Assembly (NCBI GenBank): GCA_020051155.1
Contig: JAGVJK010000035.1
Coordinates: 1-53,441, forward strand
DNA from: Gammaproteobacteria bacterium
GTDB lineage: Bacteria > Pseudomonadota > Gammaproteobacteria > UBA1113
Reading direction: 5' to 3'
DNA length: 53,441 nt
How positions within the stretch are numbered: the first letter of the stretch is position 1; every line of letters begins with the position of its first letter. Under the pieces are notes generated by a model, which saw only the letters and a list, made by a program, of their open reading frames with translations, was not told the DNA's origin and searched no databases. Positions 17,645 through 27,994 of this stretch are shown here, piece after piece. Both the position numbers and the translations under genes were made by a program.

Positions 17645-19039
17645 CTATGCCTTCTTCGTGGTACGAACCAACTGATGCCAATAAATGAGAGCACCGATGA
17701 GCATCCAGCCCAAAAATCGTAGCCAGGTTACCCAAGGTAAATAGAACATTAAATATAGGCAAAAGAAAATCCCTAAAGCAGGTAATAGATAACCACCCGG
17801 TACTTTGAAAGGACGCTCTAATTCAGGATGGGAATAGCGCATGGTAATAGTACCTAGGTTAACTAGCAAAAAGGCCGCTAAGGTACCAATGTTTACCATC
17901 TCGGTGATAAGACCAATGGGTAAAAATGCTGCTACAAGTGAAACTAAACTTCCCACCAGTAAAATAATCCGCGTCGGTGTTTTAGTGCGAGAACTTACAT
18001 GAGCAATACTTGCGGGTAACAGTTTATCGCGTGACATGGCTAACATGACACGAGACAATCCGTAGAACATCACTAACATGACCGTGGTTAAACCAGCCAG
18101 AGCACCTATGGCAATCAAGCTTGATGCCACATTGTAACCCAAGGTTAATAATACATTTGCCACTGGAGAGGCGGTATTCAACGTCGCATAGGGCACAACC
18201 AAGGTTAACAATCCTGATACGATGATATAGCACACCGTACAAACAATCAGGGATGCGATGATTCCGCGCGGCATATCTCGTTGTGGATCTTTCGCTTCCT
18301 CTGCTGCTGTGGAAACGGCATCAAAGCCAATATAAGCAAAAAAGATAAGTGAGGCACCACTAACAATGCCATTCCAACCAAAAGGTAGGAAATTATTCCA
18401 ATGACTCCATTCAACATGGCGAGATGCAATCGCAATAAATAAAGCAATGGTGGCCAACTTCACAAACACAATGATGGTATTAAAACGAACGCTGGCTTTA
18501 ACACCCAACGCCAACAAGCCCGTCAACGCCAAAACAATCAACATCGCCGGTAAATTAATCCAACCGCCTTGATAAGGTGCCTTCACTAAATGCTCAGGCA
18601 GGGTAACTCCTAATACTTGCAAAATATCCAAGCTATAAGAAGACCAACCAATGGCCACCGCAGAGACAGAAATTCCATATTCTAAAATAAGATCCCAACC
18701 GATAATCCAGGCAAATACTTCGCCGAATCCAGCAAAGGCATAACCATAAGCACCACCACAACCACCGATCGCCGCTGCAAGTTCAGCATAGGACAATGCA
18801 GAAAATAAACAGGCCATGCTGGCTAATACAAAGGATAAAATAATAGCTGGCCCAGCTTGCGTCGCTGCAGCAACACCCGTCAGAATAAAAATCCCCGCAC
18901 CAATGATGGCGCCAATACCGAGCAAGGTTAAATCAAAAGCACTTAAACAACGCACCAAATGCTGGTGGGGCATCAACTCGCCCAATGTATCTTTGATCAT
19001 TTTTCTACGAAATAAACGAGTTTTAATGGAAACTCTCAT
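17645..19039 (-). CDS. APC-family amino-acid permease
   Basis: A 464-residue inner-membrane transporter of the amino acid-polyamine-organocation superfamily, nearest the cationic amino-acid transporter (CAT/YfnA-like) branch. It has about 12 hydrophobic helices. Family motifs are TLLGIGAIIGAGIFILTG in helix 1, LSYAELAAAIGGCGGAYGYA, and FFAYIGFDAVSTAAEEAKDP in helix 6. I favour the ATG at 19039, since AAGGGG at 19049-19054 is nine bases ahead, over the ATG three codons upstream, which would touch it. Lying between hutU and putA, it may import amino acids for catabolism. The substrate is not readable from sequence. Confidence 0.9.
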   Translation of the reverse strand: MRVSIKTRLFRRKMIKDTLGELMPHQHLVRCLSAFDLTLLGIGAIIGAGIFILTGVAAATQAGPAIILSFVLASMACLFSALSYAELAAAIGGCGGAYGYAFAGFGEVFAWIIGWDLILEYGISVSAVAIGWSSYSLDILQVLGVTLPEHLVKAPYQGGWINLPAMLIVLALTGLLALGVKASVRFNTIIVFVKLATIALFIAIASRHVEWSHWNNFLPFGWNGIVSGASLIFFAYIGFDAVSTAAEEAKDPQRDMPRGIIASLIVCTVCYIIVSGLLTLVVPYATLNTASPVANVLLTLGYNVASSLIAIGALAGLTTVMLVMFYGLSRVMLAMSRDKLLPASIAHVSSRTKTPTRIILLVGSLVSLVAAFLPIGLITEMVNIGTLAAFLLVNLGTITMRYSHPELERPFKVPGGYLLPALGIFFCLYLMFYLPWVTWLRFLGWMLIGALIYWHQLVRTTKKA

Positions 19040-19105
19040 GAATATCATCCCCTTGCAGTGAATTATTTGCTAAACATTGATTTAAGCACACTTTCACCCA
19101 AAAAG

Positions 19106-19942
19106 TTAAAAAGGTGAAGGTGATATCGATGCCGCCGGAGCTTCTAATGTCAAAGAATGGAAGAATGTATCCCAATTGAATTTATTTTTTTCTTCTTTGT
19201 TCTTATTGTAGGCATCGATCAGCGCCATTGTACCAGAAGAAAGCACATCTTTTAATAGAAAATGAGATTTAAATGTTTCAAGCCAACAAGGAGCCTCGAT
19301 ATTAAGAGATTTTTGAAAAGTAACTTCATAGAGATGTTCAATCATCACTCGATTGTTATACAACAATCCATATAACTTACTGCCACCCCATCTGTCAGGA
19401 AGCGGGTTAGTCCGCAAGAAACCGTTAGTATAATCCGCGTTTATGGATTGATAAATAGTTGCATAGGCAGCTACTAACTGGATTATGACTTGATCTAAAG
19501 ATCCCTGCGATGCCGAGACTCTTTTTAATTCTGTCTCTCCATGTTCACAAAGCAGCTCTAAAAATTTTACTTGTTGAGCCCGCTTTGAGCCACCCTCCGG
19601 TAACTTTTTGTAATCATCAATAATTTTCTTAATGACCTTGATAAACGGCGTCAAAGAATCTCTCAAGCGTTGTGCAGGTTCTGGTGACGTGGGTGGCATT
19701 GGAAAAGATGGGGCTGGCGCACCAATGTTCCAAAAACGCGGCCCCGGCGGCGCACTGCGACTGGGAGATGTACACCCAGCTAAAGGAGGCGTGCTATAAG
19801 TAATTGGCTGCGAACGAATCATGAATGGTGGCGTACTACTAGGAGAGATACCATAAAAACTAGGAGAAAGGCTTGGTTGCACAAATTGCTCCATTTCTTT
19901 GTCTATGCTACCAAAACTCTCATGACTCCGATCTGACGCCAT
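19106..19942 (-). CDS. Unknown protein with Pro/Ser-rich N-terminus (278 aa)
   Basis: No family recognised. Residues 1-90 are disordered and rich in Pro and Ser with repeated PSxSPSF and PPxSPxP patterns. Residues ~95-265 are predicted helical and soluble, with charged helices (IKVIKKIIDDYKKLPEGGSK). The C-terminus repeats the Ser-Pro theme (ASISPSPF). There is no signal peptide or membrane helix. The two-part build suits a secreted effector or an adaptor, but nothing proves it. The start ATG at 19942 follows GAGGG. It is transcribed in the same direction as putA, 31 bases after its stop, so the two may be co-transcribed. Confidence 0.6.
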   Translation of the reverse strand: MASDRSHESFGSIDKEMEQFVQPSLSPSFYGISPSSTPPFMIRSQPITYSTPPLAGCTSPSRSAPPGPRFWNIGAPAPSFPMPPTSPEPAQRLRDSLTPFIKVIKKIIDDYKKLPEGGSKRAQQVKFLELLCEHGETELKRVSASQGSLDQVIIQLVAAYATIYQSINADYTNGFLRTNPLPDRWGGSKLYGLLYNNRVMIEHLYEVTFQKSLNIEAPCWLETFKSHFLLKDVLSSGTMALIDAYNKNKEEKNKFNWDTFFHSLTLEAPAASISPSPF

Positions 19943-19973
19943 CTATTTTATCCCTCATCAACAATAAGATGCG

Positions 19974-22900
19974 CTAATCCTCCTCCACCAATGACATTAG
20001 CGACGCATTGCCGCCCGCTGCCGTGGTATTGATAGATAAGGTCCGCTCCGTACACAATCTAAATAAATAATGAGGACCACCAGCCTTAGGACCTGTGCCT
20101 GACAACCCTTCGCCACCGAAAGGTTGCACACCTACTACTGCGCCGATCATATTACGGTTCACATAAGTATTCCCCACTCGCAACCCTTCCACAATTTGTT
20201 GAACGGTCGTTTGAATTCTCGAATGTATTCCCAAAGTTAAACCATATCCGGTATTATTTACTGCGTCAATCACCTCTGGTAATTGTTGTGAAGAATAACG
20301 AATAACATGCAGAATCGGTCCGAAGACTTCTCGTTTTAACATCGACAAACTTGCAATTTCATACGCTGTTGGTGGAATAAAAAAACCTTTCTGTGTTTCT
20401 TTCGGTAAAGCCACTTGATATAACAAAGTACCTTCTCGTTTCAATACATCCAAATGTTGCTGCAACATGTTCTTCGCATCTTCATCAATCACGGGCCCAA
20501 TATCAGTAACCAACAATGCTGGGTCTCCTACGTGCAACTCTGCCATTGCGCCCTGTAACATTCGCAACACTTTATCTGCAACTACATCTTGTACGAACAA
20601 CACACGCAATGCAGAACAACGTTGACCTGCGCTACCAAAAGCAGAACGAATCACATCCACCACTATTTGTTCTGGTAATGCACTGGAGTCGACAATCATC
20701 ACATTCTGGCCGCCAGTTTCTGCAATAAAAGGCACGATCGGACCTGGTCGGTGTGCCAAGCTTTGCGAAATACTACGCGCAGTTTCAGTAGAGCCAGTAA
20801 ACATGACACCTTTCACGCGTGGATCAGCGACTAACGCTGCACCCACGACTTCACCGCGTCCCGGTAAATATTGTAATACTTGTGGTGGAATACCTGCTTG
20901 ATGAAATAACTGAACGGCTAGCGCTGCAATTAATGCTGTTTGCTCTGCGGGTTTTGCGATAACTGGATTACCTGCCACTAAGGCAGCACTCACTTGTCCT
21001 AAGAAAATCGCTAAGGGAAAATTCCACGGACTAATACAACACATCACACCTCGTCCATGTAAACTCAATTGATTCAGTTCACCCGTAGGACCTTGCATCA
21101 CTTGCGGTGTTGCAAAATGTTCGCGTGCTTGTGCTGCATAGTAACGACAGAAATCAACCGCCTCACGCACTTCAGCCACAGCATCAGGTAAAGTTTTCCC
21201 AGCTTCGCGCACCGCCATGGCCATGAGTAATGCGTGATGCTGTTCCATTAAATTGGCCATGTTATCTAAACATTGCGCGCGGGTTTCCACCGGTGTTGCA
21301 TCCCAACTAGCTTCTGCAGCTGTTGCAATGTCCAAGGCGCGTGTGACATCTTCGGCAGTTGCTAGGGTAACTTGCCCAACAATACGTTGTGTATCGGCCG
21401 GATCTCTCACGGGTTGTGGTGCATCGGTTCGCATGACGCCATCAATGATTGGTCCTGCTTGCCACTTACCTGTCACCGCCTGTTGCATCTCTTCTTTCAA
21501 TGCACTTAAAGTTTGCCAATTACTAAAATCTAATCCTTTAGAGTTAGCGCGAGAGTGGCCATACAAATTAATGGGTAATGCAATGCCTGGATGTGTTTTT
21601 TGCACGTAACCTTCCACTTGTGCTACCGGATCCACAATCAATTGTTCAATCGGTTGTGACGCATCCACAATGCGATTAACAAAGGAACTGTTCGCACCAT
21701 TTTCTAATAAACGACGCACTAAATACGCTAATAAATCTTCATGGCTACCAACGGGCGCATAAATACGACATGGATGATTAAAAGGTTCTTTACCCACTAT
21801 TTCATCATACAAGGGTTGTCCCATGCCGTGTAAACATTGAAACTCAAAATCACGACGCACACCCACCATTTCTAAAATGGCTGCCACACTATAGGCATTA
21901 TGGGTCGCAAACATCGGATAAAAAGCAGGACCATAATCTAAAATCGTTTTAGCACAGGCCAAGTAAGAAACATCGGTGTTACTTTTGCGAGTAAACACTG
22001 GATAGCCAGCAAAGCCAGACTCTTGGCTTACTTTAATTTCTGAATCCCAATAAGCACCTTTGATCAAACGAATCATAATGCGTCGTTGATAGCGTTTTGA
22101 TAAATCAGCTAACCAATGGATCACCGGCAACGCGCGCTTTTGATAAGCTTGCACTGCTAAACCAAAACCTTCCCAACCATTTAATGCAGGATCAGAAAAC
22201 ACTTTTTCAATCACATCGAGAGATAAATCTAAACGATCGGCTTCTTCGGCATCGATGGTCAATCCGATATTTTGTTCTTTAGCGGCGACGGCTAACTTTA
22301 ATAAACGTGGTACTAAGTGGGCGAAAACGTCGTCGCGTTTTGCAAATTCATAACGTGGATAAAGTGCCGATAATTTAATAGAAACTCCAGGACCAGCAAT
22401 CACCCCCGCACCATTCGAGGCGCGACCGCTGACTTCAATGGCATGATGATAAGCTTGGCAATAACGCTCTGCATCTGCTTCAGTACGAGCAGCTTCGCCT
22501 AACATGTCATAGGAATAACGATAACCTTGTTTCTCGAGTGACACGGCTCGCTTCACTGCTTCTTCAATGGTGCGTCCCATCACAAATTGCTTACCTAAAA
22601 TTTTCATAGCATAGCTAACGGCATTACGGATCAATGGATCACCGCCGCGCTTCATTAAGCCTTTTAGCGATGATGTCATTTGTTTTTCAGACAAGCCGCT
22701 CCATTGATAAAAACGACCCGTTAACATCAAGCCCCACGTCGCCGCATTCACAAACATAGAATGGCTTCTTCCTGCGTGTTCTTGCCAATTTGCCATAGCA
22801 ACTTTATCTTGAATCAAACGATCGGCGGTTTCTTTATCAGGGATACGCAATAAGGCTTCTGCTATACACATCAACGCAATGCCTTCTTCCGTGGATAAAT

Positions 22901-23138
22901 CATACTGATGTAAAAAGGCATCTAGGCCGGTACTACTCAAACGCTTAGCACGTACTTTTTCGACTAAACCATAAGCTGTCGTTTTAATACGTTGTAAACT
23001 GGTTTCTGGTAAGGTTGCTAGCGGCAACAATTGCTGCAAACATTGCACTTCATCCATGCGATACATATCCGTCATCGCTTTACGTAAAGGATGTTGCTCT
23101 TCGATCGAATCCTTACAAATCATGGGCGTTGATGTCAT
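19974..23138 (-). CDS. putA: Bifunctional proline dehydrogenase / P5C dehydrogenase
   Basis: A 1054-residue PutA that oxidises proline to glutamate in two steps with FAD and NAD+. The N-terminal half is the proline dehydrogenase barrel (RIMIRLIKGAYWDSEIK; FATHNAYSV; FEFQCLHGMGQPLYDEI). The C-terminal half is the aldehyde dehydrogenase (CISPWNFPLAIF; catalytic C841 in GSAGQRCSALR; AETGGQN). The E. coli N-terminal ribbon-helix-helix DNA-binding domain and the long C-terminal extension are absent, so it is a catalytic-only type that cannot repress its own gene in that way. AAGGGG stands seven bases before the start at 23138. With hutU and the permease it points to amino acids as carbon source. 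Confidence 0.97.
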   Translation of the reverse strand: MTSTPMICKDSIEEQHPLRKAMTDMYRMDEVQCLQQLLPLATLPETSLQRIKTTAYGLVEKVRAKRLSSTGLDAFLHQYDLSTEEGIALMCIAEALLRIPDKETADRLIQDKVAMANWQEHAGRSHSMFVNAATWGLMLTGRFYQWSGLSEKQMTSSLKGLMKRGGDPLIRNAVSYAMKILGKQFVMGRTIEEAVKRAVSLEKQGYRYSYDMLGEAARTEADAERYCQAYHHAIEVSGRASNGAGVIAGPGVSIKLSALYPRYEFAKRDDVFAHLVPRLLKLAVAAKEQNIGLTIDAEEADRLDLSLDVIEKVFSDPALNGWEGFGLAVQAYQKRALPVIHWLADLSKRYQRRIMIRLIKGAYWDSEIKVSQESGFAGYPVFTRKSNTDVSYLACAKTILDYGPAFYPMFATHNAYSVAAILEMVGVRRDFEFQCLHGMGQPLYDEIVGKEPFNHPCRIYAPVGSHEDLLAYLVRRLLENGANSSFVNRIVDASQPIEQLIVDPVAQVEGYVQKTHPGIALPINLYGHSRANSKGLDFSNWQTLSALKEEMQQAVTGKWQAGPIIDGVMRTDAPQPVRDPADTQRIVGQVTLATAEDVTRALDIATAAEASWDATPVETRAQCLDNMANLMEQHHALLMAMAVREAGKTLPDAVAEVREAVDFCRYYAAQAREHFATPQVMQGPTGELNQLSLHGRGVMCCISPWNFPLAIFLGQVSAALVAGNPVIAKPAEQTALIAALAVQLFHQAGIPPQVLQYLPGRGEVVGAALVADPRVKGVMFTGSTETARSISQSLAHRPGPIVPFIAETGGQNVMIVDSSALPEQIVVDVIRSAFGSAGQRCSALRVLFVQDVVADKVLRMLQGAMAELHVGDPALLVTDIGPVIDEDAKNMLQQHLDVLKREGTLLYQVALPKETQKGFFIPPTAYEIASLSMLKREVFGPILHVIRYSSQQLPEVIDAVNNTGYGLTLGIHSRIQTTVQQIVEGLRVGNTYVNRNMIGAVVGVQPFGGEGLSGTGPKAGGPHYLFRLCTERTLSINTTAAGGNASLMSLVEED

Positions 23139-23175
23139 GGTTATCCCCTTATTGTTACTGCTATGAAAAACAAAA

Positions 23176-23374
23176 ATTGAATTTCTAAAGAAAGGACAAA
23201 GAAGTGCCTTCTCCCCTTGAGGGAGAAGGTGCCCAACGGGCGGATGAGGGGTATTCCAATTCAGGTAGAATACTTTAATGAAGTAACCTATTTAGATACC
23301 CCTCATCCGGCCTTCGGCCACCTTCTCCCTCAAGGGGAGAAGGCACTTCTTTGTCTTTCCCTTAGAAATTCAAT
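23176..23374. repeat. 199-bp inverted-repeat element between murB and putA
   Basis: ATTGAATTTCTAA (23176-23188) at one end is matched by TTAGAAATTCAAT (23362-23374) at the other. The arms stay nearly complementary for about 80 bases, including GAAGTGCCTTCTCCCCTTGA and GGATGAGGGGTA, around a ~40-base unpaired centre. Each arm contains a smaller foldback (CCTTCTCCC...GGGAGAAGG). There is no ORF. The CTTCTCCC/GGGAGAAGG and CTCATCCG words are typical of widespread REP/MITE-like repeats. As RNA it would form a long hairpin able to end the murein-gene transcript. Confidence 0.85.
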
Positions 23375-23392
23375 ATCTGATCTATTTACAAA

Positions 23393-24262
23393 TTACACTT
23401 CGCCAATAATTCGCACTTCGTGCTCTAAGCTAACGCCATGCTGTTGCTTTACGGTTGCTTGCACATAGGCTATCAGTGCTTCAATATCTTTTGCTGTGGC
23501 ATTATTTTCATTAATAATAAAATTAGCGTGCTTCGGCGACACTAAAGCGCCACCAATGCGATGTCCTTTTAAACCACAGGTTTCAATTAACCGTGCAGAA
23601 TAATCATTGGGCGGATTTTTAAAAACTGATCCGCAGCTAGGTTCACCGGTGGGTTGCGTCGCTGCACGTCGATCTAATAATTCTCGAATCGCTGCCAGTG
23701 CAATGGTTTTATCGCCCGGTTGTAAATTAAAGACTGCTGCCACAAACCATTCATCGGGATACGTCTGCACTGTACGATAAGCGATTTGATATTCGGAGGG
23801 TTGACGTTGGCGACGTTCACCGCGGCGATTAATGGTTTCAACCCACGCCACATGCGGCCAGGTTTCGCCACCAAAACATCCTGCGTTCATTGCTAAAGCA
23901 CCACCGATGGTACCTGGCACGCCCGCTAAAAATTCAACGCCGGTTAAATCTAAGCGCGCACAATAACGTGCAGCTTGCGCACAGGAAACACCTGCTTCAG
24001 CACGCACTTGTTGTGGCCCCACTTGTGATAACTCTTTCAAATGCCCTTGCGTAACAATCACTGTTCCCGCATATCCTTGATCGCGAATCAAAGTATTGCT
24101 GCCTAAGCCTAACCATAAAATGGGTTCCTCTGGCGGTAGAGTTGCCAGAAATTCACTAAGGTCCTCGAGATCCGCCGGTTGATACACTTGCCGTCCTGGG
24201 CCACCCACGCGCCACGAAGTAAATTCTGCCAGAGGTTTATTGTGTTCTAAAATACCACGCAT
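23393..24262 (-). CDS. murB: UDP-N-acetylenolpyruvoylglucosamine reductase
   Basis: FAD enzyme that reduces UDP-GlcNAc-enolpyruvate to UDP-MurNAc with NADPH, in cytosolic murein precursor synthesis. 289 residues, the short (type II-like) form. The FAD site WLGLGSNTLIRDQGYAGTV, AGVPGTIGGALAMNAGCFGGE, the catalytic Ser in PSCGSVFKNP and the C-terminal EHEVRIIGEV are intact. It starts two bases after the murC stop and is the last gene of the block. In most gammaproteobacteria ddl or ftsQ would follow; here the inverted-repeat element does. Confidence 0.96.
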   Translation of the reverse strand: MRGILEHNKPLAEFTSWRVGGPGRQVYQPADLEDLSEFLATLPPEEPILWLGLGSNTLIRDQGYAGTVIVTQGHLKELSQVGPQQVRAEAGVSCAQAARYCARLDLTGVEFLAGVPGTIGGALAMNAGCFGGETWPHVAWVETINRRGERRQRQPSEYQIAYRTVQTYPDEWFVAAVFNLQPGDKTIALAAIRELLDRRAATQPTGEPSCGSVFKNPPNDYSARLIETCGLKGHRIGGALVSPKHANFIINENNATAKDIEALIAYVQATVKQQHGVSLEHEVRIIGEV

Positions 24263-24264
24263 CC

Positions 24265-25707
24265 TTACTTTTCCTCATTCACAATATTGAATTTGAAGGC
24301 TGTCTGCACCAACCATGGCGCTACTTTACCAACATCACCCGCACCTTGTGTTAATACAATATCATTAGGTTGCAAAATACTTGAAAGAACGTGTCCTAGT
24401 TCCTGCGTCTCACTCACAAAAATGGGATCCACCATGCCACGGCTGCGAATAGAACGACACATCGCACGACTATTGGCATCTTGAATCGGCTCTTCACCAG
24501 CACTATAAACTTCTAGCAACGCTAATTTATCGACGCCTGACAAAACTTGGCAAAAATCTTCAAATAAATCGAAGGTGCGACTATAGCGATGAGGTTGAAA
24601 CACCATTACTAAGCGTCGCTCAGGCCACGCGCCGCGAACTGCACTAATGGTGGCAGCAATTTCTGTTGGATGATGACCATAGTCATCGATCAACGTTACC
24701 TTACCTTCACCAAATTCGAAATCACCATACTGTTGGAAACGTCGCCCAACGCCTTGAAACTCCGCAAGAGAATGCACAATCGCTGCATCACTCACACCTA
24801 AATTTTTCGCAATGGCAATAGCCGCCAAAGAATTCAATACATTATGGCGACCGGGTAAATTGAGTTTAATGTCTAAAGGTTCACAGGTTTTACTGCGTAA
24901 AGTGTAATAAGTCACTGTCCCCTCTTGTCGGATATTTTCCGCGTATAAATCTGCATCCTCGGTAAAACCATAGGTAATTGCCTGCCGACCTACTTGCGGT
25001 AAAATTTCTCGCACCACCGGATCATCGATACACAAAATCGCTACGCCATAAAAAGGCAAATGTTGTAAAAATTGAATAAAAGTTTTTTTCAACGTTTCAA
25101 AATTATTATCATAGGTGCCCATGTGATCCATATCGATATTGGTGACCACAGACATCATTGGTTTTAGCAATAGAAAAGACGCATCACTTTCATCGGCTTC
25201 TGCTACGAGATAACGACCCGCTCCAAGTTTCGCGTGGGTACCGCCACTGGTTAAACGACCACCGATCACATAGGTAGGATCCAGGCCGCCCTCTGTCAAA
25301 ATACTCGCAACTAAACTGGTCGTCGTCGTTTTACCATGAGTCCCGGCAATCGCAATACCCCAGCGAAATCGCATCAGCTCCGCTAACATTTCTGCACGAG
25401 ATACCACCGGGATGCGCAATGCGATGGCATTTTGCACTTCTGGATTTTCTTGCGATACGGCGGAAGAGATCACCACCACATCGGCATGGGTTACATTCTC
25501 CGCATGATGTCCCGCTTGCACCACAGCACCTAATCCTGCCAAACGCTGTGTCATAGCATTGGTTTGTAAATCAGAGCCGGTGATATGAAACCCCTGATTA
25601 AGCAATACTTCTGCAATGCCGCCCATACCCGCACCACCAATGCCTACAAAATGAATCGTGTGTACGCGATCTAGCCATGGGTTAGAAAAATAATTATCAG
25701 TTGTCAT
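24265..25707 (-). CDS. murC: UDP-N-acetylmuramate--L-alanine ligase
   Basis: Mur ligase that adds L-alanine to UDP-MurNAc using ATP. 480 residues, standard length. N-terminal UDP-binding [19 protein letters not shown]-loop [12 protein letters not shown], central ATPase region with [10 protein letters not shown], and the C-terminal ligase domain with [10 protein letters not shown]. The ATG at 25707 overlaps the murG stop (ATGA) and has AGGAG six bases upstream. Confidence 0.97.
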   Translation of the reverse strand: MTTDNYFSNPWLDRVHTIHFVGIGGAGMGGIAEVLLNQGFHITGSDLQTNAMTQRLAGLGAVVQAGHHAENVTHADVVVISSAVSQENPEVQNAIALRIPVVSRAEMLAELMRFRWGIAIAGTHGKTTTTSLVASILTEGGLDPTYVIGGRLTSGGTHAKLGAGRYLVAEADESDASFLLLKPMMSVVTNIDMDHMGTYDNNFETLKKTFIQFLQHLPFYGVAILCIDDPVVREILPQVGRQAITYGFTEDADLYAENIRQEGTVTYYTLRSKTCEPLDIKLNLPGRHNVLNSLAAIAIAKNLGVSDAAIVHSLAEFQGVGRRFQQYGDFEFGEGKVTLIDDYGHHPTEIAATISAVRGAWPERRLVMVFQPHRYSRTFDLFEDFCQVLSGVDKLALLEVYSAGEEPIQDANSRAMCRSIRSRGMVDPIFVSETQELGHVLSSILQPNDIVLTQGAGDVGKVAPWLVQTAFKFNIVNEEK

Positions 25708-26837
25708 TCATTGCTCCTGTCCTTCGCAAGGGAGTGGCGGGTTGATTCATGATCCATGCCAAGACCTGCTGCAACTTGCATGCAATGTTTAACCACTTGC
25801 ACCGTTGCATCCAAAACCGCCGTATTACGTGCTGCTTGCGCCATGTTTAATAAGGTTTGTCGATCACGACAAAGAGTACGGATCTGTTCAAACAAGCTTT
25901 CTACGCTTGCTTGTGATTGCGGCAATAATACAGCAGCTTGCTGTTTTTGCAAAAACATTGCGTTACGAGTTTGATGATCATCTGCCGCATGAGGGTAAGG
26001 AATTAAAATACTGGCCACCCCCACCGCTGCCAATTCCGCTATGGTGGTAGCCCCTGCTCGGCAAATAACCACATCAGCCCACTCATAGGCTTGTGCCATA
26101 TCATCGATAAAGGGTGCTACTCGCGCTGAAAGATTAGCTGCTTTATAGCGTTCTTCTGTTTGGGTGAAGGTTGCTTGCCCAGTTTGATGCCACACAGCAA
26201 TGGACTGTTCTTGGCTCAAGCGCTGCAAAGCCGCCGGCACAATTTGATTGAGCACTTGCGCACCTTGACTGCCGCCTAAAATTAAAACATGCAACGGTTG
26301 TTGTTGCCGCGTTGCAAATCGCACAGCGGGTTCTGGCAATTGACAAATTTGTGTTCGCACCAGATTACCTGTGTAAGCAACGCGTGGTGTCTTCGGAAAA
26401 GAATCGGGATAGGATTCCAAAGTTCGCTTTGCTAACTTTGATAAGATGCGATTGGTAAAACCTGGAATGGCGTTTTGCTCATGAATGATTAACGGTTTAC
26501 GCAACAACCAACTTGCAACACCACCCGGACCACTGGCATAACCGCCCATTCCAACCACGACATCGGGTTGATAGCGTTTAACAATTTTCAAGACTTGCCA
26601 AAAAGTATTTATCAATTTAAAACCATTAGCAATCAATGAAAAAAAACCTTTACCGCGTAAGCCCGTCACGGGAATACATATTAATTCAAATCCATGTTCA
26701 GGCACTAATCGCGCTTCAATACCACGCTCTGTACCCAACCAGCGAATCGTGACACCTTGAGCTTGTAAAGCATGGGCCATCGTTAACGCTGGAAACACAT
26801 GGCCACCTGTGCCTCCCGCCATGATTAAACATTTCAA
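25704..26837 (-). CDS. murG: Undecaprenyldiphospho-muramoylpentapeptide GlcNAc transferase
   Basis: Peripheral inner-membrane glycosyltransferase converting lipid I to lipid II. N-terminal [28 protein letters not shown], and the donor-site [10 protein letters not shown] and [15 protein letters not shown] are intact. The start is TTG at 26837, overlapping the ftsW stop (TTGA) with GAGG nine bases upstream; the alternative ATG at 26822 would begin at MAGGTGG and lacks a ribosome site. At 377 residues it is about 15-20 longer than usual because of a charged C-terminal tail that overlaps murC by four bases. Confidence 0.96.
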   Translation of the reverse strand: MKCLIMAGGTGGHVFPALTMAHALQAQGVTIRWLGTERGIEARLVPEHGFELICIPVTGLRGKGFFSLIANGFKLINTFWQVLKIVKRYQPDVVVGMGGYASGPGGVASWLLRKPLIIHEQNAIPGFTNRILSKLAKRTLESYPDSFPKTPRVAYTGNLVRTQICQLPEPAVRFATRQQQPLHVLILGGSQGAQVLNQIVPAALQRLSQEQSIAVWHQTGQATFTQTEERYKAANLSARVAPFIDDMAQAYEWADVVICRAGATTIAELAAVGVASILIPYPHAADDHQTRNAMFLQKQQAAVLLPQSQASVESLFEQIRTLCRDRQTLLNMAQAARNTAVLDATVQVVKHCMQVAAGLGMDHESTRHSLAKDRSNE

Positions 26838-27994
26838 CGTCGACTACCTCGTTTTGTTTCATAATCGATACGTAACAACAAACCAATCACGATACAATTG
26901 ACAATGATGCTGCTGCCGCCATAACTCATAAAGGGTAACGTTAAACCTTTGGTGGGAAACATGCCAGCGTTGACGCCCACATTCACCAATGCTTGAAACG
27001 CAAACCATACGCCAATACCAAAGGCGGTATACCCAGAAAAAATCAATTGTTGTTGCAAGGCACGTTTAGCAATCAACAAAATCCGCAAGATTAACCACAC
27101 AAATAAACCAATCACACACAAAACACCGATAAGACCTAATTCTTCTGCAACCACGGCTAATAAAAAATCGGTGTGAGCTTCGGGTAAGTAAAATAATTTT
27201 TGAATGCTATTCCCTAACCCTACCCCCGTTAAACCACCACGACCGAAGGCAATCAAAGATTGCGTTAATTGATAACCGCTATCGAATTGATGTTGCCATG
27301 GATGCAAGAAGGTTGTTAATCGCTCTAAGCGATAGGGCGATGCAATAGCGATGAAAGCTAAAAGAACTCCGCCCACAACCACCATCACCACTACATATCG
27401 TAACCTTGCACCCGCAGCAAATAACATCGCCATGCCCGTCATTAAAATCACAACGGATGCACCAAAGTCAGGCTCCAGTAACAGCAATGCACAGGCGATT
27501 CCCATCAACGCTAAGGGTTTTAAAAATCCAGCTAAGGTGTTTTGCAACAGCTGTTGATGACGTTGAATATAGCCGGCTAGATAAAGAATAAAAAATAATT
27601 TGGCCAGCTCCGAGACTTGCATGTGCACAATCCCAAGGGATAACCAACGCGTACTGCCATTGACTTGCCGACCCAAACCCGGCACTAACACCACCACTAA
27701 CAAGGCCAAAGCCAGTAATAATAAATAGGAACTATAACGTTCGATGAGCGACACAGGAATTCGCAATGCCACCAACAATCCCACAAAACCAAGAGATAAC
27801 ACGAACAATTGATGATAAAGAAAATAAAAGGCTTGATGATATTGTCGTTCAGCCATCACCATCGAAGCCGAAGTCACCATCAATAATCCCATGCCCACTA
27901 GGGCTAAGGTTGCAATGATAAGGCCGAGATCATAAGCAGATTCTTTGCGCTGTGAACGAGTTGCTGCGCGCTTGCGGGTCATGGTCATATTCAC
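26834..27994 (-). CDS. ftsW: Lipid II polymerase of the divisome, FtsW
   Basis: SEDS-family glycosyltransferase that builds septal murein together with FtsI. 386 residues with about ten membrane helices. Family motifs are PGLGRQVNGSTRWLSLG, ELAKLFFILYLAGY, AHTDFLLAVVAEELGLIG with the key acidic residue, and LPFMSYGGSS near the end. The start is GTG at 27994 (GTGA overlap with the murD stop) with AAGGA nine bases ahead. Its partner ftsI is not in the window. Confidence 0.96.
   Translation of the reverse strand: MNMTMTRKRAATRSQRKESAYDLGLIIATLALVGMGLLMVTSASMVMAERQYHQAFYFLYHQLFVLSLGFVGLLVALRIPVSLIERYSSYLLLLALALLVVVLVPGLGRQVNGSTRWLSLGIVHMQVSELAKLFFILYLAGYIQRHQQLLQNTLAGFLKPLALMGIACALLLLEPDFGASVVILMTGMAMLFAAGARLRYVVVMVVVGGVLLAFIAIASPYRLERLTTFLHPWQHQFDSGYQLTQSLIAFGRGGLTGVGLGNSIQKLFYLPEAHTDFLLAVVAEELGLIGVLCVIGLFVWLILRILLIAKRALQQQLIFSGYTAFGIGVWFAFQALVNVGVNAGMFPTKGLTLPFMSYGGSSIIVNCIVIGLLLRIDYETKRGSRR

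Noticed and set aside
21253..21609. Open frame of 118 codons opposite putA
   Set aside because: It lies wholly inside the putA coding region on the other strand, has no ribosome site and reads as low-complexity Ala/Ser/Cys-rich sequence.
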